A stretch of DNA of 64,000 nucleotides from Phytomonas francai (Eukaryota > Euglenozoa > Kinetoplastea > Trypanosomatida > Trypanosomatidae), in assembly GCA_001766655.1 (NCBI GenBank), contig MJCC01000006.1:63623-127622 (forward strand). Reading direction: 5' to 3'. The notes below the pieces were generated by a model. That model was not told the origin of the DNA. It worked only from the letters and a program-made list of their open reading frames with translations, and searched no databases. How positions within the stretch are numbered: position 1 is the first letter of the stretch; each line of letters starts with the position of its first letter. Made by a program: the position numbers and the translations under genes. Of the stretch, positions 40,695 through 51,100 are shown one piece after another.

Positions 40695-41217
40695 GATGTG
40701 TATCGGGGGAATCTACATGTGGGTATGCTTTCAAAATGAAAAAATTTAGATAGAAAAGGAAAAAAAATCACCACGTTATTTATGTGAAGCGGTCAGTTGT
40801 TATAGTAAAGATAATAAGAATAGTAAGCCCAAGTTGAATTGTGTAAGAACAAAAAAAAAAATGATACATGAACATCACAAAAGTATTGTATTTATCTAGA
40901 CAGATAGACGTAGAATAACATTTCATGAGTAAAGTGTAGTTGACATTGTGCTCATTGCTGATTTGAGATCTATATCTACATAAATGGTTACCGCAGCCAA
41001 GCATCTTGAATGCATAAGACTTTTGATAAAATGCAGAAAAAAAGACCTGTTATACGATACCAAGCCCAAAATTTCGGATACATTTCCAGAAATAGGTGAT
41101 GGCCGTCATTTTGCGACATTTTCGCCCCATCGCTTAGACCAACATCCCAATTCGAGAGATGTGTTCCCCTCCTTCCCTATTTCAAAATAAAAATGCGTGA
41201 AATTTATGTAGGATTAT
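40695..41217. other. Intergenic spacer
   Basis: It lies between the kinesin-like/MORN gene and the TPR gene. AT-rich, with an A-run at 40850-40861. No feature beyond short frames. Confidence 0.5.
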
Positions 41218-43368
41218 CTATGCGCTTGCGTCAAAAGAACATTCCATTGCATAGTCAATCCACGTAAGGCCCTTGCTCTTGAACTCACGTGATCGACATT
41301 CGTTAAGTAAATATCGCTCCTTCTTTAAAATGGGCTCATATTCAAGACCCACGGGGGGAATAAAGCTTCTCGGGGTACCATCTGCGGCGATAGGCTTTTT
41401 GTCTGGATCGTCCTCGATAGTTCCAAGAACAGAGATGTTCTTGCTCCACTCTCCGTACAGGCGCTGCTGTCGGTCAACGTAATGCCACAGCCCGGGCCCC
41501 TCACGCATACCCTGTGACCAATAACCCTCAAACCAATCCCCCTTCGTAGTAAACAGCACTGCCCAGCCCTCTACTAGGCCGTTCCGAAAACTACCTTCGA
41601 TTCGATCACTGTTAGCTAAATACAACTTGCCTTCTCCGTGACGAAGGTCTTCTAAAAACCCACCAGTGTACACATCACCATTTTTGCACCACTCCGTGCC
41701 GATGCCGTCGCGCTTACCCGCAAGCCACTCCCCCTCATACACTTTTTTGTAGGTCTTATCGCTAGACTGCTTATCTACCAATTTTAGGAAAAGTGTTCCC
41801 ACACCCTCACGTTGGCCCCTCCGAAATTCACCACGGTACTTAACATTCGCATAAATGTGCTCACCAAAGCCATCGAAAAGGCCATCCGCCCACTGCCCTT
41901 CATAGGTAGCTGTCTTCTTAGCGTTTAGATACATCTTTTTGCGGCCTCCATGGGTAGCAGTCCCGAGTATTGGATAGCTTTTTGTTAGTCTCTCACGACT
42001 AGACTGCTTCAAATCCTCTTCGTATTTTTCCTTGAAGTGTGCTTGATTATGATCAAAGAAGCTAGCATCACCCCAGTGCTCGAGCTTGGTACGAAGACGA
42101 AGCAATTCCTCTTCTTCTTCAGTCAATGGGCGACCGGAGGCCACTGAAGAGTCCAAATTCTCCACTACCTCCGCCCCACCCATGCTTTGCTCCAACTTCC
42201 TCAGATCACGAATCAGATGTCCTTTTTGGGAAGTTGTAATGACAGCAATACAAGAACATTTGAGCTTTCGAAATAGCTGTAGATTCTCTAAAGTTTCAAC
42301 GGTGTCAGCGTAGGATAACAAACTGACACATCCAACGATAAAGGAAGCCTCATGACCGCTAACAAACTGTGACATAATTTGAGAGAATCGGCAACCCATA
42401 AAAAAGGACTGACTGTGCATAATCAGTTTGTATAAATCTTCTTGGGTGCACACCTGATGCATTCTTCGCGACCGATACTCTAGGGAATGTATCAAACCTG
42501 CGTGGAGTAGGAGTAGACTCACATTGATGTTGCTTCCCTTTTGAAGTGCGTTCCCCCGAAGACCCATTTTACCTACACATCCCGCCCCCTTAGTATGCAC
42601 AAAAGTCATTTGCCGAAGCACACAACTCTCACCGCATGCTTTGTCTGTGGTGGTTATAGAAAGTTGAATGAAATTGTGCCAGCCAGCTGTCTGTGATTTC
42701 GGATCTTGCGTATGCCTTTCAAAGGCTTCACTGAAAAGAAGTTCAAAGTCTGCGTAGGATTTTACGCTGACCTCCTTTAAATTTGCTACATAGAGTCGGC
42801 CGAATTTATCCCGAAATATACTTGCTGGAACACCAGTAGTGTCGCTAGTGCCTTCGCAAGGGATGCATGACGCAGAATCCCCCTCAACACCCTCGCTGCT
42901 AAGGCAGTCCTTCATGCGATCCCGATGCATTAACCAGTATCGCATCAGTACTTGATATTCATGGGTCGTGCTCTGCTTCTCCAGTCTGCTAAACAATTCT
43001 CTGATGGTCTCTTGAATCAAACCCTCCTGATTGGAAGTTCCAAAAAGCGCGTCACTTTTTCCAGTACCGGGCATTCCCAGGATGACACAATTTGTACTTC
43101 GACCGCGTATCGCCAACTCTACCATTCCCATACCAATAGTGTTGGAAAAGGCCTCACGGCCACTATTTTGAGGAAAATAATAGTCATAGTCATACATAAG
43201 ACCAGCAGGTGCGTTGGGAGCAAAGGCAACAAGCTTATCCTTTTGAACTTGTAGTTTTATTTGTGATGTTAAATTCGAATATTCTGTCTCGCACTCGCGA
43301 ATAGCCACACGAACATGATCAAAAGTTGGCAACAATGTCTCCTTCTCCTCAGATGGGTGAAGCAACAT
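41218..43368 (-). CDS. Fusion of a degenerate kinesin-like motor with MORN3-like repeats
   Basis: A 716-residue protein. Residues ~45-340 follow the kinesin motor order: YDYYFPQNSGREAF, P-loop GMPGTGKSDALFG (98-110), a switch-I-like region ITTTDKACGE without the SSRSH signature, and TFVHTKGAG where kinesins have DLAGSE. Then come GLRGNALQKGSNINVSLLLL (the 'G..L.E...INKSL..L' helix), FSQIMSQFVSGHEASFIVGC (the 'SKLT.LL...GGNS.T.MI.C' strand), and SLLSYADTVETLENLQLFRK. From ~480 to ~690 there are about seven MORN repeats in the order and spacing of the sperm/axonemal protein MORN3, including its long loop before VYEGEWLAGKRDGIG and a terminal GEWSKNISVLGTIEDDP. The P-loop Lys/Ser are kept, but the switch residues needed for ATP hydrolysis are lost, so nucleotide binding without motility is likely. 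Probably cytoskeletal. Confidence 0.75.
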   Translation of the reverse strand: MLLHPSEEKETLLPTFDHVRVAIRECETEYSNLTSQIKLQVQKDKLVAFAPNAPAGLMYDYDYYFPQNSGREAFSNTIGMGMVELAIRGRSTNCVILGMPGTGKSDALFGTSNQEGLIQETIRELFSRLEKQSTTHEYQVLMRYWLMHRDRMKDCLSSEGVEGDSASCIPCEGTSDTTGVPASIFRDKFGRLYVANLKEVSVKSYADFELLFSEAFERHTQDPKSQTAGWHNFIQLSITTTDKACGESCVLRQMTFVHTKGAGCVGKMGLRGNALQKGSNINVSLLLLHAGLIHSLEYRSRRMHQVCTQEDLYKLIMHSQSFFMGCRFSQIMSQFVSGHEASFIVGCVSLLSYADTVETLENLQLFRKLKCSCIAVITTSQKGHLIRDLRKLEQSMGGAEVVENLDSSVASGRPLTEEEEELLRLRTKLEHWGDASFFDHNQAHFKEKYEEDLKQSSRERLTKSYPILGTATHGGRKKMYLNAKKTATYEGQWADGLFDGFGEHIYANVKYRGEFRRGQREGVGTLFLKLVDKQSSDKTYKKVYEGEWLAGKRDGIGTEWCKNGDVYTGGFLEDLRHGEGKLYLANSDRIEGSFRNGLVEGWAVLFTTKGDWFEGYWSQGMREGPGLWHYVDRQQRLYGEWSKNISVLGTIEDDPDKKPIAADGTPRSFIPPVGLEYEPILKKERYLLNECRSREFKSKGLTWIDYAMECSFDASA

Positions 43369-43589
43369 CGACGCAAGGTAGAATAGATCGAGGCTCTAAA
43401 TCAGACATAAGAAAATTAAAAACTGCGAGAGGAGAGAAAGAATACTTTGAGTTACTTAAGCATCACTATCCATTTTTATGAAAGCACGTGTATGGTAATA
43501 GATATTGTACATTTATAACTCTTTTTCAAATAAAAATACTCAAAAAAATTATTGCATTCAAATCTCTTATATGGTGCACAAAGGAACTA

Positions 43590-44090
43590 TTACTTCTTAG
43601 GGGCGCTCTTGGGGACCGGCACGCGCTCCTTCTTCTCCGACATGAAAAGCTGCACATGGCACGGGCTGCACATGTACGGGGAAATGCGGCCATGCGCACG
43701 GAACGTGCGGCGACGCATGCGCGGCGCCTCATCTACCTGGACGTGCTTAATAAGCATCTTGTTGGGGTCCAAGCCCTTTTCAATGGCGTTCGCCTCGGCG
43801 TTCTTGAGCAGAGAGAGCATCGCAATAACAGACTTGCGCGGCCAGCGGCCCTTGGTCTGCCCCCACTCCTTCGCCTGGGCTGTGCGGCCGGTCTTGCCGT
43901 TGTAGCGTTTAAACGGGATGCAGCGAGTCTTGGCCAGAACCTGGCGGTAGAGCTGCTGCGCCTTGCGCAAGGGCATGCCATTGATCACGTTCGCGGTCTC
44001 AAAGGTGTTCTTGAAGTGGCATCGAAGGTCACTTATCTTGGCCTTGGAGCTCTTGGAGGACACCTGTGGCTTACGCGAATAGTGCACCAT
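43590..44090 (-). CDS. RPL17: 60S ribosomal protein L17 (uL22)
   Basis: 166 residues, the usual eukaryotic length for the conserved part. The protein starts MVHYSRKPQVSSKSSKAKIS and contains the uL22 core: LRCHFKNTFETANVINGMPL, LAKTRCIPFKRYNGKTGRTA, GRWPRKSVIAMLSLLKNAEA and the exit-tunnel beta-hairpin region HVQVDEAPRMRRRTFRAHGR. The C-terminal tail is Lys-rich. It lines the nascent-peptide exit tunnel of the large subunit. A pyrimidine tract and AAG acceptor lie only ~5 nt before the ATG, a very short leader typical of a strongly expressed housekeeping gene. Single copy within this window. Confidence 0.98.
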   Translation of the reverse strand: MVHYSRKPQVSSKSSKAKISDLRCHFKNTFETANVINGMPLRKAQQLYRQVLAKTRCIPFKRYNGKTGRTAQAKEWGQTKGRWPRKSVIAMLSLLKNAEANAIEKGLDPNKMLIKHVQVDEAPRMRRRTFRAHGRISPYMCSPCHVQLFMSEKKERVPVPKSAPKK

Positions 44091-44474
44091 TTTCTCTTAG
44101 CCAAAGAAAAGAGATTTACTTTACAACGCAACGTAAGAATAAGGATTCAAAATGATACAAGGAAAAGGAAAAGAAATTCGCTGTGATACAAAGGTCAAGT
44201 AAAGAGTTCACACCAACATTAATGATAATATAAATTAATAAGATACCCGGATACATATAAACACACATGCTAAATGAAGCTGATAGTTAATAAATACGCC
44301 GGAAACTTGGTCATACTTAAGCCAGAATATCATTAAGGAGATGAAGGAATAATGCAGTTTCAAAATGTCTCATACACGTATGGTTCCTAGTTATATTACC
44401 ATGCATATCGAAATGACAATGAATTGTGCCCTAGTAACGATACTAAGAAAGCTGATTGCTTATTTCTTCGTTTT
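44091..44474. other. Intergenic spacer
   Basis: It contains the RPL17 acceptor (44096-44120) and the 3' UTR of the FAM210-like gene. No other feature. Confidence 0.5.
44096..44120 (-). promoter_or_regulatory. Spliced-leader acceptor of RPL17
   Basis: Minus strand: AAATCTCTTTTCTTTGGCTAAG, AG at 44096-44097, five bases before the ATG. Inferred from the pyrimidine tract and AG. Confidence 0.55.
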
Positions 44475-45353
44475 TTAAGCACCTCTCTTTTTCGTTAAGT
44501 TTAAAAAGAGCGACTTGAAGCGTGGAATCAAGCGCACAGCTATGGGTTCCAGGCGATGAACTAGAAGAGGTGCAACACCAATAGTAAGAGCGAGATGCAA
44601 TGGAATCAAAATCTTGTTTAGCACAATGGATAATAAAAATTTTCGGAAAAAAAAAGACCTCTCGTTTTTCTTTCCTTCACCTGTACCATTTTTTTTATCC
44701 ATCACATTGAAACCATAAGAACGTGCTAATTTCGGAAGATCAATATTAAAGAAATATATACATGTAAAAACAATGACAAGGCTAATGTTATGTATGATTA
44801 AATATAACAAAAGACCACCACCACCGTAAGCGGTGAGCTTCTGTTTCAAGGACAAGCCTACCTGGCCATTTTGTGCATCAAACCCATTATCACCACCCTC
44901 AGTTGCTGTGCTCTTTGATAGATCATGCACGGCACCGTGTTTGTCCACGTTGAAACCGATTTTCCTATAATAAAGGGGAAACTGTGTGGCAAATCCTTTC
45001 GGAATTTGGAACGTTGTCTCGCTAGTCTCGACGTTGTGATAATATGGTTTCCCATGCTCCAAAGAATAGTACTCCCGCCAGAAGATCAGGGGGTCAACTG
45101 GCAACGCTGGTCCATTTTTATTAGCTTTAATAGGAAAAGCCTGAGTAGGCCCCACGACTTGGCGCGCCAGCTCGACACCTGGGAGTGTGCTTGAATCGTC
45201 GCCAAGGATAGCACTATTCTTGTCAAGTGATTTTATTTCTTTGTGTGAAACTAGCGATGCAGAATCAATGTTTGAAACAAGAAAACGCTTCGTCGTGGCC
45301 AAACGTCGCGCAGCTGAAACGAGCACTAAAGAGGATTGTCGAAAACAGCGCAT
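44475..45353 (-). CDS. Mitochondrial membrane protein: WW-like domain fused to DUF1279 (FAM210-like)
   Basis: The preferred start at 45353 (MRCFRQSSLVLVSAARRLAT) gives 292 residues and places an Arg/Ser/Ala-rich amphipathic mitochondrial presequence at the N-terminus; the frame itself opens at 45407. Residues ~92-120 form a WW-like module (FWREYYSLEHGKPYYHNVET then SETTFQIP), with the first Trp kept and the second replaced by Phe. Residues ~170-280 match DUF1279/FAM210: SLKQKLTAYGGGGLLLYLII, a first transmembrane helix, an 80-residue loop, then FLLSIVLNKILIPLHLALTI and GVAPLLVHRLEP as a second helix. Animal FAM210A/B are inner-mitochondrial proteins linked to mitochondrial translation and metabolism. 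A WW-like module in front is unusual. Confidence 0.78.
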   Translation of the reverse strand: MRCFRQSSLVLVSAARRLATTKRFLVSNIDSASLVSHKEIKSLDKNSAILGDDSSTLPGVELARQVVGPTQAFPIKANKNGPALPVDPLIFWREYYSLEHGKPYYHNVETSETTFQIPKGFATQFPLYYRKIGFNVDKHGAVHDLSKSTATEGGDNGFDAQNGQVGLSLKQKLTAYGGGGLLLYLIIHNISLVIVFTCIYFFNIDLPKLARSYGFNVMDKKNGTGEGKKNERSFFFRKFLLSIVLNKILIPLHLALTIGVAPLLVHRLEPIAVRLIPRFKSLFLNLTKKRGA

Positions 45354-45719
45354 GAGCTTCACAAGAGCGATAATGCTTTCCTTTATGAATAACACTAATA
45401 GATTCAATGAAAACTAATAAAGAACCACTTTATTTTTTATTTTATTTTTAATAGGTGGATGACTGTGTAAGACAAACAAAACTGTACCTATTCTGGGTTA
45501 TAACCCCATAGGATGTGAAATAATATGATTTTCAATGAAGAGATAGGAAAAAAATGAAATAAAAAACAAGTGATGCATACAGCAAGCCCTCAAAAATACA
45601 CAAATGGGAAAGGGCTTTTACATTACCCTCCCTAATTTTAAGCGGTAAATTCAGACAAATAATGAAGAAATAATGCATAAGGAATTAGCTAGCCCATCCC
45701 TAAGAAACCATCAGATGGT
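45354..45719. other. Intergenic spacer
   Basis: It holds the leader of the FAM210-like gene and the 3' UTR of RPS2. AT-rich; nothing else seen. Confidence 0.5.
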
Positions 45720-46508
45720 CTACACAGCGACCTTTGTAGAAACCGCGGCGAGAAATTCGGAGTACTCGTCCGCAGGGTCGCGCTGTACCTCCGTCTCCGC
45801 CCAAAGGTCCGGTGTGAGGAAGCCGTAAGTCTTACGCAAAGCGTAGAAGGTGGCCATGATGAAGTTTCCCTGCGTACGTGTCTTCCCGCAGGAGCTTGTG
45901 TACACATCCTCCACGCCGGCAAACTCAAGAATCTTGCGGGGCACGGGTGCGGCGACGATGCCGGTACCGCGCGGAGCGGGCACCAGACGCACTGCCACGG
46001 AGCCGCACTTGCCGGTGACCTTCATTGGGATCGTGTGGGGCTCGCCGATTTTGTTACCCCAGTAGCCACGACGCACCGGAACGATGTTAAGTTTGGCCGC
46101 AATCATCGAGGCGCGAATGGCGAGGGAGACCTCCTTGCCGACACGGGCGCCGATTCCAATGTGTCCGTCCCCGTCGCCCACAACGTTGAATGCCTTGAAT
46201 CGGGTACGCTGGCCGGCAGAGGTGGCCTTCTGCACCGGGAAGATCTTCATCATTTCGTCACGCAGCTGACCCTCGCCGATAAGGTTATCAACGATCTGGT
46301 GCTCCTTGATGGGCATCGAAAAGAGGAAGATCTGCTCGAGGCTGGTGATCTTGCGCTCCTTCACAAGGCGACCGAGCTTGGTGCAGGGCACCCACTCTTT
46401 ATCATCTCCACCTCGACCCCCGCGTCCGCCGCGCTCACGCCCGCGCCCGAAACCACGGCCGCGGGGAGCAGTAGCACGCGCCACGGTGTTTGCATTTGCG
46501 TCAGACAT
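45720..46508 (-). CDS. RPS2: 40S ribosomal protein S2 (uS5)
   Basis: 262 residues, matching other trypanosomatid S2 proteins. An N-terminal Arg/Gly-rich stretch ([18 protein letters not shown]) is a typical arginine-methylation target in eukaryotic uS5. The double-stranded-RNA-binding fold follows with [60 protein letters not shown], then the C-terminal domain with [20 protein letters not shown] and [16 protein letters not shown]. It sits near the mRNA entry site of the small subunit and contributes to decoding accuracy. The T-rich acceptor lies ~20 nt upstream. The gene is markedly GC-richer than its spacers, consistent with high-expression codon choice. Confidence 0.98.
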   Translation of the reverse strand: MSDANANTVARATAPRGRGFGRGRERGGRGGRGGDDKEWVPCTKLGRLVKERKITSLEQIFLFSMPIKEHQIVDNLIGEGQLRDEMMKIFPVQKATSAGQRTRFKAFNVVGDGDGHIGIGARVGKEVSLAIRASMIAAKLNIVPVRRGYWGNKIGEPHTIPMKVTGKCGSVAVRLVPAPRGTGIVAAPVPRKILEFAGVEDVYTSSCGKTRTQGNFIMATFYALRKTYGFLTPDLWAETEVQRDPADEYSEFLAAVSTKVAV

Positions 46509-46517
46509 CTCGACTAG

Positions 46518-46552
46518 CCTTGCGTCATTGAAAAAAAAGAAAAAAAGAAATG
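46518..46552 (-). promoter_or_regulatory. Spliced-leader acceptor of RPS2
   Basis: Minus strand: TTTCTTTTTTTCTTTTTTTT tract, then CAATGACGCAAG with an AG about 10 nt from the ATG. Inferred. Confidence 0.5.
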
Positions 46553-46819
46553 CACATTTGTGCGGGTTTATTTATTTTTTGAGAAGGGTAAAGGTTGGAA
46601 AGAAGTAGTGTTTAATCGAATGATACAATGCATAGAATAACATACGACAATAGTGCTTTGCTGCTTAACTAGATACACTTTTCATGAAGGCGCATAATAT
46701 CTAGGAATCACGATACATTCCAGAAAAATAAATCATTTTTTACCCTTGAATATGGAACCTTATTTGATATGTAAAATTTTTCCGAATGGTTCATTTCTTA
46801 CAATAACAACAATAGTGTG

Positions 46820-46820
<1 letters not shown>

Positions 46821-46858
<38 letters not shown>
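46821..46858. repeat. (TA)n microsatellite
   Basis: An uninterrupted TA run of ~38 bp between the RPS2 and aldo-keto reductase genes. Directly visible. Confidence 0.92.
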
Positions 46859-46859
<1 letters not shown>

Positions 46860-46983
46860 CTAAATTTATATACCTGGCCAGCGTATAAAGCCAGTCTGAA
46901 ATAGGCAAACAAACTTAATGAATCTGATGATACGGATTAGATAATCTATAGTGATTTTGATTATAGAAAAATACCGCCTACAG

Positions 46984-47814
46984 CTAAAAGAAGGTGGCAG
47001 GATCTGGACCAGTACGCTTCCCCTGATCCATGGAATTTAAGAGAGTCATACTCGACTCATCCAATTCGAAGTCGAGCACGCCGAAGTTCTCGGTGATACG
47101 CTCCGGTTTGATAGATTTGGGGATCGCAACAATGCCCAATTGCAGCGCCCAACGGATCAGAATCTGGGCGGGTGTGTGATGATATTTTTTGGACAACGCC
47201 ACGACTTTAGGATCCGAAAGCAACTCTTTATCGCCAAGTGGTCGCCATCCAGTTACAACAATGTTTTGCTCCTTGCAGTAGGACACCAGCTTCGCCTGCT
47301 GTAACCAAAGATGCAGCTCAATTTGGTTCACCGTTGGAGGAACAGTGCAAATCGACATGATGTGTTCAATGTGTTCGATATTGAAGTTGGAAAGGCCAAT
47401 GGCGCGTATTTTTTTGTCGTTGTAGAGTTTCTCGAGCGCACGCCATGTCTCAGTCAAGGAATCCATGTCCATCCCGGGCCAATGAATGAGGTATAAATCA
47501 ACATAATCGACGTCAAGAGCAGCGCGGCTGCGCTCAAATGCGGCAAGGGCCTTTTCATAGCCATGGTCCGTATTGAATAGCTTGGTGGTTATGAATACTT
47601 CTTCACGGGGCACACCGCTTTCTTTAATTGCCTTACCAACGTAAGCTTCATTTTCATAACGAGCTGCTGTGTCGATAAGACGGATGCCAATCTTAAGAGC
47701 ATGTCTTACTGCATTTTCCGCGTCGGTAGCCACTGACTTCCATGTACCCAGTCCGAGTTGCGGCATCTTAACGCGGTTATTCAGAGTAAGGAATGGGACG
47801 TTTGGGTACGACAT
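46984..47814 (-). CDS. Aldo-keto reductase, prostaglandin F2-alpha synthase-like
   Basis: The preferred start at 47814 (MSYPNVPFLTLNNRVKMPQL) gives 276 residues. The frame opens at 47895, but a TTTTTATTTTCAG acceptor at 47866-47868 excludes that Met. The protein is a complete (beta/alpha)8 AKR. The catalytic tetrad is Asp48 and Tyr53 in DTAARYENEAYVG, Lys78 in TTKLF, and His111 in YLIHWPG. Other signatures are IRAIGLSNFNIEHIEHIM and the NADPH-binding IPKSIKPERITENFGVLDF. Close relatives in trypanosomatids reduce prostaglandin H2 to PGF2-alpha and various aldehydes and quinones with NADPH. Substrate cannot be read from the sequence. Cytosolic; no targeting signal. Confidence 0.93.
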   Translation of the reverse strand: MSYPNVPFLTLNNRVKMPQLGLGTWKSVATDAENAVRHALKIGIRLIDTAARYENEAYVGKAIKESGVPREEVFITTKLFNTDHGYEKALAAFERSRAALDVDYVDLYLIHWPGMDMDSLTETWRALEKLYNDKKIRAIGLSNFNIEHIEHIMSICTVPPTVNQIELHLWLQQAKLVSYCKEQNIVVTGWRPLGDKELLSDPKVVALSKKYHHTPAQILIRWALQLGIVAIPKSIKPERITENFGVLDFELDESSMTLLNSMDQGKRTGPDPATFF

Positions 47815-47865
47815 GGCTCTTGTGTCCTGCTTGGTTTGCTTGTCTTTTAATTTTTGATATAGAAA

Positions 47866-47885
47866 CTGAAAATAAAAACTGAGTG
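47866..47885 (-). promoter_or_regulatory. Spliced-leader acceptor of the aldo-keto reductase gene
   Basis: Minus strand: CACTCAGTTTTTATTTTCAG, AG at 47866-47867. It lies between the two possible start codons and so decides for the downstream one. Confidence 0.55.
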
Positions 47886-48110
47886 CTTTCAGCACACCAG
47901 AACACGGTAGAATGGTTAATTTTAGTCAAGATTGGAATATAACAACACGTTTAGGAAGGCTAGGCCTCGGGGAACGATTGCATTACACGGAAGTATGGGG
48001 ATAAAGTAACGGCAGAAGCAGCTTCGAATCAATCGAATAATACACAGAGGTGAAACAAACAATTACATCAATGGGAATAAGAATACATCTAGGCGATAAA
48101 TAAGTATATA

Positions 48111-51100
48111 TCATAGCTTTCTGGACATTAACGTGACTCGTCTTGAGGAAAAAGTATTCTCGATCTCCTCCAGGAAGCGGCATTCGTCGGCATTGGCATC
48201 GAAACGGGGCAAGACGCCAAAATCGCCGTAGAGAAGTAAGCGCATAGCCTTAACCATCTCCTTTAGGGAATCAAGGCTTAACTGCATGTCAAGGTGCCGA
48301 CTCCACAGTGATAGAAAACAAATGTTGCTTCCATGTTCGGACAGTAGCCTGAAAAACTCTGATAGGGCGTCAGGACTCTTTACCTCAATGTCCGACAAAC
48401 TGAGGTAGCTCAAACGTTGCACGATGAAAGAGGGGATGGCGCTTGCCGCATCAACCGCTGTACCGTTGCAACTTAACCAAGACAGGCTGGTGTTGTGTAG
48501 TAACGCAAGTACGGAGAACAAGCCATCAGAATCAAGTTTTACATTTCCATCCAAGTTTAGCTCCTTTATTTCACTACATAAATTTAGAAAGGCACCGATA
48601 TGAGGACCATCCTCGTTCACAAAACGATTGCGTGCCAAGTTAAGTACGCGGAGGGCACACGAACGGCCACCAATTGCAGAGACCAATCTCATCATATGAT
48701 CGCCATTTAGCCCAACATTGGAAAGATGTAGGTATTTGAGTCTTGTAATAACATTCCCAAGTGCGCAGATTTCCTCCCCCCACAATGAGTCGTCTAAGTC
48801 GTTGTTGCTAAGATTCAAAATATCCAAGGAACCAGCCTGCTCGATCGCGCAGAGAAGAGTGAGTAAGGAGTTTTCTTGCGTTCCTGTAGACCGTGAAAGC
48901 CCATTGGGGTTGCCTTCAAGGTTTAATGCAGAAAGCACTTTGTTTTTTCCAAGAGCACATGCTAGGCAAATAATGCTTTCTTGTTGTAGCTGGCAGTATC
49001 CAAGATCGATATTTTTTAGGGTTTGATTGATTTTCAACATATCTGCAAAGGCCAGAAACCCAGATGCTATTGAAGGGCTGTAACCTTCAGTTGGTGACGT
49101 ATTTCGGGCGTCTGTGTCTGTGACTAACTGAGCAGATTGCCCTGGTGCTCTGTCAATTGCATTGTTTCGTAAAATTAGAGTTCTTAATACCCTATTTTGC
49201 CCCAACGAGAAGGCGATAGCCTTGAGCCCGTTACTGCTGATGCCACAACTAGACAAGTCAAGGAATTCAATAGAATTCATACCAGCCTTTGTTGGTAAGA
49301 TAGGAATGATGACATTTGAACCTTCCGTTTCCCAGTCAAAATCCTCTGCAATCTCATCGGCAAGCATTTCCACATCCATGTTCTTCTCATTGCTCAGAGT
49401 ATCATCTTCCGTATTGGACATGACCACTTCCGGTGCATTATCTACATCGTCGTCATCCGCTTTGCTCCTTCTTTGACGAGTCTGTTTATTTGAAAATGAA
49501 ACTAGCTGCACGTTTTTTAACCGCGCAAACTCATCGATCAACTTCCGGCGCTCTATACACTCGTCAACCAATGTTGACTTCCTGCTCTCTTGGAGGCCCT
49601 GTAAAAGGGCTGAAAATTTCCCTCTTAACTTATCCTGTATGGTCTCCAATTCTTCAGATTCTAATTGAATTTCGTCTTTAAGTATCCGTTTAACTGCCCT
49701 AGCACCACGATCACCGAAGATATTACCACGCAAATTTAAGCTTTTTAGACGAGACCAGCCACTTCTTGCTTTACAATACGCTTCAATTTTACTCTGCTTT
49801 TCGGTTTGCAAAATCATATAAATCTGCTTCAACTCTTGGAAAAATTGTTTCAAGGGATTGGTATATTCTATGATAATCTGTCGTCGAGCGGATTCTTCTT
49901 CCTCAAAGCATAAGCGTTGTTCATGTTTGAGCCTTTTTATGTGAAATGCACGCTGTTCATTAGCTTTCTTTTTATTCAAAGTAGCATTATTGCCCTCTAT
50001 TATATCGGTGTCTTCACGGATTTGTGAATCATCACTTTCTTCATCTTCCTCCTGCTCTTCCTCTTCACTTTCCTCAGACTCCTCGTTTTCATTTATCATG
50101 ACACTTTCGTGAATAGATAGATTTTCTTCATCTGACTGGTCTTCCGAAGTGAATTCAAGGCTTTCGCCATTGGTTTGATCATTTGATATTTGGGGAAGAA
50201 AATATGACAAAGGTAACAACAAATCCTCCTCAACTAACTTCGGGTCAGCACTCTCCTCCGAAGTGATGCTCTCAAGGGAAAATGTGGTATCAGATTCGTA
50301 CAAAGCGTTCATTAGATTTTCAATCTCCTCAGACGTGAAATTGTTATAAGACAAGTTCAGAGAGTGAAGGGATTTATTGTATTTAAGAAGATTCGATAAG
50401 GACAGCAAGACTTCATTATCTTCAACTTCCTTATGCATTCCTCCAAGGTCATCTCCTTCTAGAGAAAGATATTCGATCGAAGCATCCTTTAATACATTAA
50501 AAAGTTCAGATACTTGGAATTTCAGTGTACACCTTTCTATCGAAGCTCTTGTTAAATGCTTCAAGCTGCTGCAAAAGGAAATAATACTGTCACTTTCAAA
50601 ACCCAGTCCTAAAAAGTAAAGAAGCTGATTGTTAGAAGTGATATGGCTATGGCACTTCAAATATGGATATAGATCCTCGAAGGAAATATATCTGGAGAAG
50701 GAAGGAAAGATCAGCAGGTTCCGAATGGTTGTATCGGACTTTTCAAAGCTATCCATATGGCTAAGAGAAATCAAAAAGCTTAGGAACTGATCAGCGGGTA
50801 ATGAAATGGAGCTGACTAAACCGGGAGATTTCACAGCAGGTGCTAAAAAAGAGCCCTTGTAATTAAATAGAGCATCCTCAGGAATGAGAACATTCGAGTC
50901 TTCAAAGGGATAGGGATCCGTATTCCGAGGCCAAAAAGACTTATTTACTCTAGAAGCAACGGACGCGATACTGAAGCGAGAAGAAGATGGCTTAAGATTA
51001 CTAGAGATCTTGCACGCTAATTGGATCGCAGACTTGTCCATGTGAGCCGCAACAGCACCGTTTTCACGGTAAAAAGCTGCTTGATTGATCGAACTTCTTG

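Larger units (their letters stand above)
46509..46983. other. Intergenic spacer with TA microsatellite
   Basis: It contains the RPS2 acceptor tract (46530-46550, long T/C run on minus) and a TA run at 46821-46858. No gene seen. Confidence 0.55.
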
